From Rhizophagus clarus (taxonomy: Eukaryota; Glomeromycota; Glomeromycetes; Glomerales; Glomeraceae), in the NCBI GenBank assembly GCA_015698045.1, contig BLAL01000225.1:186001-250000 (forward strand): a stretch of DNA of 64,000 bases, in the 5' to 3' direction. Under the pieces are notes generated by a model. That model saw nothing but the letters and a program-made list of their open reading frames with translations, was not told the origin of the DNA and made no database searches. Position numbers and translations under genes: made by a program. Positions 37,842 through 49,134 of the stretch are shown one piece after another (position 1 is the stretch's first letter; each line of letters opens with the position of its first letter).

Positions 37842-37849
37842 CACGTGAT
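37842..37849. promoter_or_regulatory. CACGTGAT box
   Basis: TCACGTGAT at 37841-37849, immediately upstream of the zinc-finger gene (minus strand). Confidence 0.45.
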
Positions 37850-38047
37850 ATAATAAAATTATCTAATAATTAAAGAAATATTCGATCGTTTTTTACACTT
37901 AAACATATCAGATTTCTACTTTTTTTTTTAACTTATTTTACAAAATGTTAATATTGGTACCTGTCGCTATTTTTATACACAGGCTGCACGACAAGGATTG
38001 CCAGTACCATTTGCTGCCAAAAAAAAAAAAAATTTTATTTAAATTCA

Positions 38048-41000
38048 TCATAAATCTTGAGGAGGCACGAGAATCCGATGTTGCTTGGTAGGTTTATTCT
38101 CTTGGGTCTCTTGGATCTTTTGCTTGCTAAAGGGTTGATAACCATGAATCATTTCAAAGGTAGTTGGCTTGTTTTCTCTTGGCTTTTTGCCAAGACGCTC
38201 ATAGCAATAGAAATGTGATCTTGGGATGGACGGTGTTTGTTTAACTTCTGGTTCTTTTTTCGCATACGGACAATCACACTTTTTATCTTGATGACAAATT
38301 TTATGAACATCTTCCTTCACGATTTTGGAAAATTCAATCTCTCCCTCGATAATATTGCTCAAATCGACCCGTGGCATCCTTGGTGGTTCATCAAGGATAT
38401 ACATATTGCGCTGAGGAATGCCTGATTTATATTTATTAAGCAATTCAATGTAAGTTGGGGTGCGGTCTTCAAATTCTCCCGGTAATGCCGCGTATACAAA
38501 AACCCAAGGTTGATTAAGTGGTTGTGATTCGAAGCCCCCAATAACTAATTTTAAAAAGTATACAAATCAGATTTAATAAAACCTCAAAAATCAAATGATT
38601 AAATCATTGCTTACGTGGATTATCAAGCTTATGAAAAAACATTTTTTCTTCCTTGGATTTTTGAACCATTGTACCACAGCAGTTGCAGGGTTCAGTGACC
38701 ATTTTGGTTTCTGTCCATTCGGCGGGCTTTTTCTGTACGCGGATAATTTTTACACTTACTTGTCGATTAAGTGCATCAATTTGAACTAATAAAAGCAAAG
38801 ATTAATTAATTGATTAATAAGCATTTCTTTTAAAACATTACCTTTTGGAGGATCAGGTCTAAGTCCCATCTTTATAACAATATCTTCGGCAAAAGCCTCT
38901 TGGGAATGATCATATTGATCCATATCTTTAACTAACTCTTTTGGAACTGGTTTATAAGGATATTTGTCCCACCAACTAGGAGCTTCATATCTCTCTTCTG
39001 TAATTGGGAATCTTGTTCTCTTAACATCTTTAACATATTCTTTATAATATTGTTGCTTCTTCCATTTCAAAGGTTTCAACTTTGGCTTTTCATCTCTCCC
39101 ATCTCCATAAAGAGGAGACCAAGTACCATCATTCTCTCCTCTATATGCGTATGGCCCATCTCGTCGTGGCTTGAGAAATAACTCGTATACGAGTCGGGCT
39201 TCTACATCGCTTTCTGGAGGAACTTCTGAACCTGGCACTTTCTTTTTATTAGCTTCCGTCGTATTTGTAAGGTGTTTTGAAGTAGTAACAGGTTTATCCT
39301 TAATCTTGAGCTGTTCTAGTAAATTCTCAGAGTTACCAATATTATTTATCTTAGGAACAATCTTTCTGTAAGATTTTTCGTATCCCCATGTTGGCTCTTT
39401 GATGTCATCTTTTGTCAAAATCCCATCACCATAAATCGGCTCTCTTCTTTTCCTACGAGGATAATCCGCCTCTGTAAAGACCTTTTCGTATTCCTCAGGG
39501 AGTGGAGTTGTACGAGTCTTCTTTTCTGTAAGAAACTCCCTCTCATCATCTGAGTCTTCTTTTGGTTGTTCATTCGTAATAGAAAGTCCTATATCTGACG
39601 GTTTCGTCAGTCCTACCGTAATAGCAGGCTTTGTCGTGACAACAGCAGTTGATATTGCTGGGGTTGTGTTAGTCAATATGGAAGAAGTTTGGGTAATAGT
39701 TGTAGTTTGTAACGCACTAGGTGTTGGGAATGTTGGAACCAAGGCCGTGCTCTTCGGAATTTGGTTCTCTCCTGATGTTTTAGACGTATCGCCAATTGCA
39801 CCAACGAACGACGAAAGATTCGAGATCGCGCTTAAAGGTCCTGTTGTTATTCCAAGCTGTAGTTGTGATTGAAATTCTTTTAAAAGGAATAAATAAATAA
39901 TCACTATTATCGTATGAAAATATAAAATTTCGAAACAGTTAATAATACGTACTCACCCTTACCTTTGCCTTTGTCGACTTTTGGTTTTAGTTTTGTTTCA
40001 AACACAAGCGGAGGAGGATTGTTAGTTCCATGCAACCTGAAATAAAGACTACCAGTATATTGGTAGTTAAACGGATTTAAAGCCCCTATCGTAGTTGGAG
40101 GTTGTTGAAACGGAAGTTGTGATTGTGTAGTTGGTGGTTGTTGCGTAAATTGTTGTACGAAAGGTGTTTGTACATTTTGTGGTTGTGCAAATGGCTGTTG
40201 GAGAAATGGTTGTGGTTGTTGTGGTTGTGGGAATTGCTGTTGGAAAAATGGTTGTTGTTGTGGTTGTTGCTGTGGAAATTGATATGGCATTGTTGTTGTC
40301 GTATTTATAGTCGGTACCACGGATTGTGCAGGCCGAGTTATTTGTGGTTGTTGAACTCCAGGACGACGATTAAGTTCATAATCATACAACCGCAGCTCCT
40401 AGATCAGAGTATAAGTCAATATTCCATTACGAAATTAACTTTTAAAAAAAAAAAAGAAATTTTAACCTCGGTAGACCATTTACGATATTCTTTCATAGCC
40501 GTAATACTCTGGAATATTTGAATTCCTGTTGGTTCATTATCTTTGACTGGTTCAAATTTTGGTTCTCGAGTACCTGTCAATCGTGGATCTATGTTCACGG
40601 AAGGTGTAGTACCTATCAAAGAATAAATTATCAATAATTATTATTGATCGATTCACGAGCATCTATAAACATCATACCTTGAGTAGTTACGCTGGAAGGA
40701 CCTGGGATACCAAATGGAACAGCATTTTGTTGTGTGTTGAACCCACTTGAAGGTCCTGGTTGAGGTCCTTGAAATCCAAATCCATTGCCAGATGATGGTC
40801 CAAAGCCAAAACTGGTTTGTGGTTGAGCGAATCCTCCAAATGCAGTTGAAGGTCCAGGTTGACCAAAACCTCCAAAAGTTGTTTGGGTTTGTTGACCGAA
40901 ACCAGTACCTATTATTAAAAATCAAAAGGATCCTACGTTGAAAATTTTGAAACCTGCTGTACCAATATTAATACATACTTTGCCAATTTCCGAATGGTTG

Positions 41001-41261
41001 ATTTGTGGATGTCGTCGTAACAAGATTCTGGAAAGGACCTAATAAAGCAAAATGTAAAACAAAATGAATCTCCCTATTCCATAAAAATTAAAATTATGGT
41101 AGTTTGTATTGAAAATGTATCCGATCTTTATAAAATAAAGAGTGATGTTTTTACGCTAATGCAACATTCGCTAAAAGATACTTTATTTCATAAAAATTAG
41201 AATAGTTACTTTTTCCAAAAGGAAAATTTTGATTGAAACCGAATCCTTGCTGACTGTTCAT
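38048..41261 (-). CDS. FG-repeat, GLEBS-containing nucleoporin-like protein with novel C-terminus
   Basis: Eight exons: 41210-41261, 40979-41038, 40678-40908, 40467-40612, 39957-40398, 38842-39876, 38615-38785, 38048-38544; total 2634 nt, 877 residues, one frame. The N-terminus has FG motifs (GFGFNQNFPFG, FGGFGQPGPSTAFGGF, SFGFGPSSGNGFGF). A GLEBS-like motif follows, QSITAMKEYRKWSTEELRLY, which in NUP98/Nup116 binds Gle2/RAE1. Next is a Gln/Pro-rich stretch and a Thr/Ser-rich stretch. The C-terminal 450 residues are unlike the NUP98 autoproteolytic domain: repeated W/Y-rich blocks (EPIYGDGILTKDDIKEPTWG, GTWSPLYGDG), a Cys cluster CNCCG, and CDCPY. A nuclear-pore or mRNA-export role is inferred. 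Two fused genes are possible but no promoter-like break is seen. Confidence 0.75.
40080..40290 (-). repeat. Gln/Pro-rich low-complexity tract
   Basis: TTG/TGG-rich on plus, coding QQ, QPQ and FPQ runs in the nucleoporin-like protein. Imperfect repeats, no fixed unit. Confidence 0.7.
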
Positions 41262-42810
41262 ATATTTATTAATTTATTTTGTATTCTCTTTTTTTTTTAA
41301 AAAAAAAAAATGTTTTTTTGAAAGTTGCGTGAATAAATTATAGTTGACGCGATGAATTTCGCTCTTTTTATATCCCATTAACAATAACTCTGCGTCATCA
41401 TAAAAAAGGGATTAGTGCAATTTATTGCTGTATAAAATCTTTGTGCACAATGAGCACGTGTGCATATTTTGTGCACTAATTAAAATTTTTTTAAACTAAT
41501 AATTCGATGCTACAGGTATGGCTGTTATTCTAAAGCTTTTTCAAATGAACTAAATTCCGATTATTAGATGTCAACATATTACTTGATATTTATTTAACTT
41601 TTTCAGCTATTTGACTTGACTTTAGGGGTTTAAGTCAAAATTATTTTAGTTTCAACTCTCCACTGTATACATTTGAAATGTTTGAAGAGTCTGATATCGA
41701 AAAAAGTTTGCGAAAACCTGAGATTGAAGGACTCATCTGAGTGATCTGACCTTAAGGATGAGAATCATCTATTAATAATAGTTGAGGTGACTATTCTGGT
41801 CTCGTTAGGACAATATGTAGAAATCCCACGATGGTGAAGGAAGTATCCTGGTTCTCACAATTGGTCGTAAGTTTTCTTACTGGTGTAGGATTTTATTATT
41901 AATTTCCAAACTAAGGATTGCGAAAGATATGTAACTTCAACGTTTGGGAAGAATGAGATATGTGAATTAATGGTGGGGTTCGAATTAAAAATTTTCTGTG
42001 TGATTTATCACATTGTACATTTTTGAAGGAGTTTACTTTTATAATTTTGTTTCTTTTTGTTATTTTCTAGTTTAATTAATTTTTGGTGGATTGTTTGAAC
42101 TGGCCTTTGGATTAGAAATACAATTAATGGATCATAATAACGAATTCTTATGTATTCCTCACTCTTCTAATAAATTTATATGTTTTAACATTTTTTTTAA
42201 AAAAAAAAAAAAAAATAATTATATTATGATAAAAGTATTTGATATTATACTATCTATTATGTTTTAAAACTGACAATGATAATGCTATTAAGTTAGATAA
42301 TTATGAAGTAATTTTATTAAAAAAATAATAATCGATCTGTATATCGTTAATACACTTTGAATATATGTATAAATTTTAAATTCTGACTTTTCAGTTCCGT
42401 TATAACAAAAAATATTTATTATAAAATGAACGCTATGAAACTTGATAATTAAAATAAAGATGTTTAGCAGTGACTCTTCTAAAACTAAAATAACCACAAC
42501 TCCGATATTTAATTTGGTGTTCATTCTTGTTTTATTACAATGCTTAAGATTCTTGTTGAATATGTACTTTATTAATAAATCTCATCACATAGTAATAAAT
42601 TTGTTAATTAAGCTTCGTCAAATTGGTAAAGTAGCGTGGAAGAATAAATTGTAAAGATAAAATACATGTAAATGCGAAAATAAAGTTATAATAACTAAAA
42701 TGGACTTTTACGCTTGGGGTTTTTAGCTTTAATCAAGCTATCACCTTTTTTACGAATATTGGGATTAGAACCAGACTTCACACTTTCTCCATCACTATCA
42801 GACCTTGCCA
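41262..42810. other. Intergenic, 1.5 kb
   Basis: Contains a CACGTG core at 41455 (194 bp upstream of the nucleoporin-like start), otherwise AT-rich. One small ORF (42460-42654) is listed separately. No RNA gene was recognised. Confidence 0.5.
42460..42654 (+). CDS. Possible 64-aa single-span membrane peptide
   Basis: ORF from ATG 42460: short polar start (MFSSDSSKTKITT), one hydrophobic span (IFNLVFILVLLQCL), basic end (QIGKVAWKNKL). It could be real or chance; no intron signals, family or neighbours support it. Confidence 0.25.
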   Translation: MFSSDSSKTKITTTPIFNLVFILVLLQCLRFLLNMYFINKSHHIVINLLIKLRQIGKVAWKNKL

Positions 42811-44118
42811 CTATGCTTCATTAATGATCTGATCAAGTTGTTTTATCATATAATTCAAGGATTCAATTCTGAGGTCGGGATCTTTCATTTTTGGAAGTAA
42901 CCATTTAGAGTATAATTTCTTATGCGCTCCAGAAGTGAAGATATTATATCCTTTTTTGTTTACAAATCTAATAAATAATTTACATAAGTGACAACTTCTC
43001 TTAGATACCGCTATAAATGCCCTGCCTTTATACTTTTGATCTATAATATTTGTCAATAAGTTCATTTCTGCATGTAAATATATGTCTTGTTCGATGCTTT
43101 CATCGTTCAGTCCATCATCTGCGTTACCATATGTATCAATTAGTCTTTGTAATGTGTAAAAATCATTAAGACATATCGTCTTAAAATTTTCATACTTTGC
43201 GTGATCAGGATCAGGAATATACCTTTTGACAATATTTTTCCATGAAAACATGGGTTGACGAATGATAGTGGGTTCCAACTTATGCACATGCATATTAGAG
43301 AATAGGAGTTTGTACTTATCCTTACAAGCACATGCTGTAATATCAATCAAAACCGTATAATAAGACCCCACTTTTTTGATATGTCTTAGAAATTTTTTCG
43401 GGGCTGAAGAACTTTTGAATTCATCATAGAAACTACTACAAGTCTCAGTTAAATCGTATCCATCTGCATCATCTATATTCTCAGCGTTAATTGAAGCATA
43501 ATCCATGAAAAATCTAATATGTTGATTTTGTTGATTATTAATTATATCTTTCTTTATGTCATCTTTAAGTTTATTAAATCTAGTATCGATCTTAGCAGAA
43601 CAGTATTCCAATACATCTCCGAATAAATTTCCCACATCCTCCCTTTCCAAAGCATCATCTAATTTTATGGGAGCATCTTTAGACAAACTTTTCACGTATT
43701 CTTTGATTTTGTCGATATACACAATATCTTTTTCGAGCCAATAGTTGTTCTTAGCAATTTAAACTTCACATTTATTTGGGTAGAGAATCATACTGCTACC
43801 ACTTCCCTGTCTCTTGCTAATATAGTTGCTAGGTTGCGAGAAAAGTTTTCATACTCCTCCAGAGCAACGCTTTCTTCATCTGCTTCGTCAACGACAAATC
43901 TGATACTTTCGGCAACACACGCTTTGCTATACAATTCTTTTTTTTTTTACATGGGAAGTATTTTTGTAAATCGTGCCAAAAAAAGTTCATCAGGTAGATC
44001 GTGTAACAATAGCGTCGACAAAAATTATTGCCGGGAACCCGAGATGTTTAGATCTCTCAGATAAATTTTCGGCGGGACTCAGGTAAATGCTTATACACCG
44101 CACGTCACTGACGGCCAT
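42811..44118 (-). CDS. OTT_1508-type deaminase-like protein, probable frameshift in first exon
   Basis: Zinc deaminase signature: LHAEMNLLTN (His-Ala-Glu) and SKRSCHLCKLF (C-x2-C), as in the OTT_1508-like branch of the nucleic-acid deaminase superfamily, which is common in fungi. Exon 3 is 42811-43749, exon 2 43803-43926; a short exon ends at 43951. The likely start is ATG 44118 (MAVSDVRCISIYL). From there the frame hits a stop, while the next frame stays open to the donor at 43950; one fewer A in the five-A run at 44020-44024 would align them. This may be an assembly error or a recent break. Substrate is unknown; family members are proposed to act on nucleic acids in conflict or signalling. 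Confidence 0.72.
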
Positions 44119-45149
44119 TTTATAGAATTCAATTATTAACTTTAGTATATAATAATAAAGTAAATGAACATTGATGTTAATAGCAATTAGCTTAGGATAG
44201 ACAAACAAATAGTTAGCAAATAACTATTAGAAAGCAAAACTGAATAAATATATTAGTAGAAGAAAAAGCAATCCTTCAGCTAATAAATTAGAGGCGCGAA
44301 GCTAAGATCAACTTAATAGAATTCAATCAGACATTTGTATTTAATAGATACTAAAAATAGAAGATAAGGAAATTAAATTTATAATAAATTATCTTGAATT
44401 TACAAAATAATTTACTATTAGCAAACATAGTAAACTTAGTAGACGTGAACAAACTTTTAGATCTGCAATTTGCCTCTCTTCTATATTATAATAAACAAGA
44501 AGAGCCAAATTCTTAGAAATATAAATAAATCAGCCTGGCTACTAGCAGTTGCTCAATTTAATCCTCCAAGTCAGAACTAATAAAATGATAGAAAAGATGA
44601 CAGGAAGATTCCATTCTATTCCAGCAAATAATCCATATAATGGAAATAATGCAATTAATAATGAACCTGAATTCCTGAATTGACTATAAGGCAAGTATCA
44701 GGAAGTAATAGTTGGAACTAATTAAGATACTATAAGAATACTTATGATAGAAAGATTCTTTACAATAAATACAGCAAATATTTATGAAAAGAAAATTAAA
44801 CCATATGTTCAAAAACTTGTTTATATCAATATTTTGCTTTATTTTTATACCTATATTATAGAAAACCCCAGACATTACTGATATAACTTATAATTATGAA
44901 AAAGAGCAAATTGATGTAAAATTTAGAAACTAAAAAACATGTTTTTTGCAATTTTCTTGTCAACCAATGATCCAAATTGGATGAACTTTTTTTTAAAATA
45001 TAGCTCTCAATGAGATCTACAAAATAAAAAAACGTTTATCAAAATTGGTTAAATAGATGACGAGATATTTTTAAAAAACTAAAAGAGCAAATTGGCTTAA
45101 TTTTAAGAAAAATGGATAAAAAAAAAATGTGAGTTATTTTAGTAATGTC
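44119..45149. other. AT-rich gap, start of the repeat-rich zone
   Basis: No exon supported. At 44940-45120 is a stretch with paired phrases 'agagcaaattg' and A-runs that looks like an old repeat; no unit boundaries could be set. Confidence 0.4.
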
Positions 45150-45349
45150 CAGGGTCCTATTATAAATGTCACTCAAATTATTTTAAGTAAATCCCAAATT
45201 AATTTGTACATTTTGATTGCCATAATTCCCAAATCCCAAATATACAAATTACAAAATTTATATATGTAATTTGTAAATTAATTTGGATTTGTATATTTGG
45301 GCTACTATAATTCCAAATTATTTTAGATTTAGGTGGCATCTATAACCTG
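45150..45349. mobile_element. 200-bp fold-back MITE
   Basis: Left end CAGGGTCCTATTATAAATGT and reversed right end CAGGTTATAGATGCCACCTA share an inverted layout through Caaat...ttat. The centre is also palindromic (tacaaattac...gtaatttgta). ATGTC occurs beside both ends, one base offset on the right, so a target duplication is not certain. Noncoding. Confidence 0.5.
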
Positions 45350-45504
45350 TATGTCTCAATATATAGAAATAAGACTTAAGCATGCTAATCCAACTAATTT
45401 AAGTGTTTTTTTTACAAATTTATAATGAATTTGGTTGGAAAGTAAGAGATAAATAACAGAACAGCAACCTTTATTCTAACCAGGCTTTACCTATTATTTA
45501 ATCA

Positions 45505-46441
45505 AAAGATGATTTTAAAATTCAGTTAACAAAAGATTTGGCTTATATAGAAATAGGAATAGATAACACTATATTAGAAAATTTTATTTATGAAGAACTT
45601 AAAAAGAAGTTAGAAGAACAAACAATACATATTAGAAAAAGTTCCTTTATACTCAAAAGTACTTATATAATAAAGAAAGTTATTAGAAAAGTAGTGTCAA
45701 ACAAAGCATCTGCAAAGCAAACCTGGTATTATTCAGCATGTAGAAAGGCTAGTCATATAAAAATTAATTGCTCTAGACTTAAGCAGTCTAAAAAATTTAA
45801 TCATGTATACCAGATGAAAAAGAAGAAAATCCTGAAAATTCTGAAGAATATATAGTAGAAAAGAAAGAGAATACTGATGATAAACTTTAAAACTGCTATG
45901 TATCAAAAAAAAAAGTAGTATAAAGTAGAGTACCTATGAAAAAGAAGTCCCCTACTTCCAAATCTCATACTAAAAATGCAAAAGGCAAAGCATCAGGCAA
46001 TACAGTAATAACTACAGATCAAATATATCAAATAACCTTAAATCTATAATATCATTAATAATTCCCTATTATCCTAAAGAGATCCTTATAAAAATTTTAA
46101 AATTTATTAATATAATATACCCTAAATTAAAAGATCATTATTTAAATATTGTTATGTCAAATAATACAGTTAAAAGAAGAGAATTAGAATGGGAAAATGT
46201 TTCAATAAAAATTCAAGATATCCTATTTTCACTAATGCAGGCTATAAATGCCAAACAGAAGTTTCTTTTACAAATTTCAGATAATAAAAAATCTGACCAA
46301 AATGTTTTCAATTCAAATGAAAATATAGTTATAACAGATTCTACTAAAATAAAGAAAATTAATACTACATCCTCTTCTCTCAATCACAGATTTCAGAATA
46401 ATCTCCTGCAGTTCTTGGACAAGGAAAGGTTAGAACTATAG
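45505..46441 (+). pseudogene. Retroelement gag-like relic with degenerate zinc knuckle
   Basis: Broken coding traces at 45538-45855 and 46154-46441. The first has WYYSACRKASHIKINC: the C-x2-C-x4-H-x4-C knuckle of Gag proteins with the first Cys changed to Tyr. The region before it is Lys/Glu-rich and helical. The second piece is basic with SNNTVKRRELEWENVSIKIQ. No reverse transcriptase or integrase is seen nearby. Judged a relic. Confidence 0.4.
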
Positions 46442-46758
46442 TTGTTTTTAAAATTCAATAGCAAATCTAAAATCCAAAATTACTAAATTATGTAAATACA
46501 TAATTAATTATGTAAATCTGTAATTATACACTCCAAAATTCTAAAATTTGTATCAGTAACAGTATGAAAGTATGAATATTTTCAGATTTAGTGATCTGAT
46601 TTTAACAATTTTACTCTCATTTGATTTGTTTCATCAAGATAAATCTAATGATATATATTACAACTCTTTAATATTGATATTGATAAAGTTATTTTACTGC
46701 AAATATTTAGTGATTATTGGTGTCAGAGTATAATCTAGTGATTGGATTTTTACATTCT

Positions 46759-46804
46759 TATTATCATTAGATTCATCTCGATGAGATGAATCGAATAATG
46801 ATAA
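46759..46804. repeat. 46-bp palindrome
   Basis: TTATCATTAGATTCATCTC followed by its near-perfect reverse complement around CGATG, with a 3-nt bulge in the right arm. It could form a hairpin; no gene is adjacent. Confidence 0.6.
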
Positions 46805-47109
46805 GATCATCAAAATTAAACAACTAGTTCTAGAGTTATGGTTTACTAAATTTTTAAATATAATTTAGCCAAAATTTAGGTTAATTCTAGTCAAATATTT
46901 TCGTAATATGAAATTAAATACAGAATCTAAAATTAAATACAGAATTCAGATTTTTCTTAATAAATTACTTAATAATTACAGAATTACATAATTATGTAAT
47001 TCTGTAATACGAAAATAATTTTAAATACAAGTATAGTTAGAATATACTATTAAGACTTACGCATTAGCTCAAAAAAAAATAGTCAATTTTATTAGCCAAG
47101 CCTAGTGTT

Positions 47110-47290
47110 CTGAACAGGTCAGGTCAAATCAGGTAATCCACTTGATCTGACCTGATATTTTTTTTCAGGTCAGATCAGATCAGGTAACCCGCCTGACCTG
47201 ACCTGACCTATTTGACCCATATAATATTTTGGATCAGACAGGTCAAATCAGATTAAACAGATCAAATCAGGTCAGACAGGTCAAGTGGGT
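47110..47290. repeat. AGGTCA/TGACCT cluster in both orientations
   Basis: About fifteen AGGTCA-like hexamers and their complements (gacctgacctgacctatttg; caggtcagatcaggtaaccc) in 180 bp. They make several nested inverted repeats. Confidence 0.7.
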
Positions 47291-47299
47291 TATTAGTGA

Positions 47300-47555
47300 T
47301 AAAGTGACAAAAAAAACATTTTTTATGTCAAATTACCTATAAAAATGTTAAAAAAAACGTCTTTTTTAGGCATTTAATTTTAAAAAAATGCATTTATTTA
47401 AGAAAAAAATGTCTTTTTTAGATGTTTGTAATTAAAAAAAAAATGCTTTTTGGGCATTTATAATTAAAAAATGCCTTTTTTTAGGCGTTTAAATAAAAAA
47501 TACCTTTTTTTAGGCGTTTAATTTTAAAAAATGCTTTTATTTAAGCAGGACCCCA
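47300..47555. repeat. Tandem hairpin array, ~35-45 bp units
   Basis: About six diverged units of the type aaaaaatgcctttttttagg followed by cgtttaatttt. Each unit holds a short hairpin (GCC...GGC or similar) in an A/T background. Confidence 0.65.
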
Positions 47556-47829
47556 AACAATATATATATAGGTCATATTAAAATCCAAATTTTTTATTAT
47601 GATCAATAAGCAAATTATTTTAAACTCTGCTAAGCAAAATTTTATTATAACATCAAAAATTTTATATTGCTAAGCAACTCATTAAATAACATATATAAAA
47701 ACTTTTATAAATAACTTATAAATTTATATTTATAGTACAATTTATTATAAAAATTAAAATACAAATAAATTTTAATATGATAAATAATTTAATTTAAATA
47801 CCCAAAATATTAAAAATTTAAAAATTAAT

Positions 47830-48335
47830 ACTATTATAGGGATACTAATCTTTCAATAAATATTATACCTAGAGTTATAAAAAATAAAGTACAATTATTT
47901 TCAACCGTTCTGAACAATTTACTTAAGCACAAGAAGTTGATTTCATTTAACCAAAAATAGTATAATTACACTTTAAAATTAAAAATCAAATAAATGATAA
48001 ATAATTAAAAGTACAAAATGTGGTCACATTCTATGAATATTAATCCAATCATCCTAAAATTTTTACTGTAAATAGATTTAATCCCGCTGAACAACTATAC
48101 TTAAATAAAAAAAAGTGATTTCATTTGACCAAAGTGATGTAATTATGTCCTGAAGTTAAAAGAGAGAAAAAAAATTTTGGAATTAGTACTGTTTGAAAAA
48201 TACAAATTTCTTCACAAATATTATACCTAGCCTTAAGAAAATTAAGATCTGAGTACTTTTGACATTGCTAAATAGTTTTACTTAAATATAAAAAGTGATT
48301 TCATTAAACTAAAATTTATTTTACATATAGTTAAA
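47830..48335. repeat. ~179-bp satellite, about three diverged units
   Basis: The phrase TGATTTCATT recurs at 47938, 48116 and 48296, spacings 178 and 180. Flanking text matches too (tgaacaa.tt.acttaa before each; aatattatacctag in units 1 and 3). Confidence 0.6.
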
Positions 48336-48785
48336 TTTAGTAAACAAAAAACAAGAATAAGAGAATATTATTATAAAAAATGTATTCATATGGGCTGATT
48401 TGTTCACTCTGCATTAAAAAGAGTTATTAAATTGATTTTCACAGTTTTCGTTACTCAAAATTGTTTTGTAATACCAAAAAATCATCTGATTGATGATCAC
48501 TTGATTAAATAATAAGTTAAACAAAAATTTACATTTGCAAAACTTAAATTATTAAATGTAAAAGAGACATGAAAAAACCCATTTCACTAATAAAAAACCC
48601 ATTTCTCATATATATGGAATTTTTAACATATATTATTAAAAAGTAAGTATATTTTAATAAAATATAAAGTAAAATAAAAATTTATATAGTCTTAGTAGCT
48701 ATAAATATTTATGAAAGTGTAATAAAAACATCATATAAAAGATGGTATTATAATAGATATTTTTAAACAATAAAATAATTATTTT
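48336..48785. other. AT-rich gap
   Basis: No gene or clear repeat unit seen. Confidence 0.5.
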
Positions 48786-48807
48786 ATGTCGGAGTTTGTA
48801 TTACTAT

Positions 48808-49132
48808 CTTTAAACGCAAATATATCAAGATTCACTGATCCGTTTTCTATAATTTTAGGCTTGTTGGAAAGCCCTTATTCTGGACTTTATAGACGAAAAA
48901 AGAGCTTGCCGATTGAATCATTAGATCCGGAGATATTTACGTTTAAAGTTGAGGTACGAATTTTTTAACATGTTTAAATGCAAATATCTTGGGATCCACT
49001 GATCCGTTTTTTAAAAATTTAGGCTTTTTGGAAAGCCCTTGATCTGGACTATATGAGCGAAAAAAGAGCTTGCCGATTGGATCATTGGATCTGGAGATAT
49101 TTACGTTTAAAGTTGAGATACGAATTTTTAAC
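48808..49132. repeat. Tandem duplication of a fold-back coding-like unit
   Basis: Two copies of about 160 bp (48808-48955 and 48969-49118). Each starts tttaaa(c/t)gcaaatat and ends with its inverted partner atatttacgtttaaa. Because of this symmetry both strands read alike: plus gives LNANISRFTDPF...DPEIFTFK, minus gives LNVNISRSNDPI...DPKIFAFK. This is more likely a mobile coding-compatible repeat than a gene. Confidence 0.7.
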
Positions 49133-49134
49133 AT

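Noticed and set aside
41975-41990. ggttcgaatta as tRNA B-box
   Set aside because: No matching A-box, acceptor stem or anticodon arm at the right distance.
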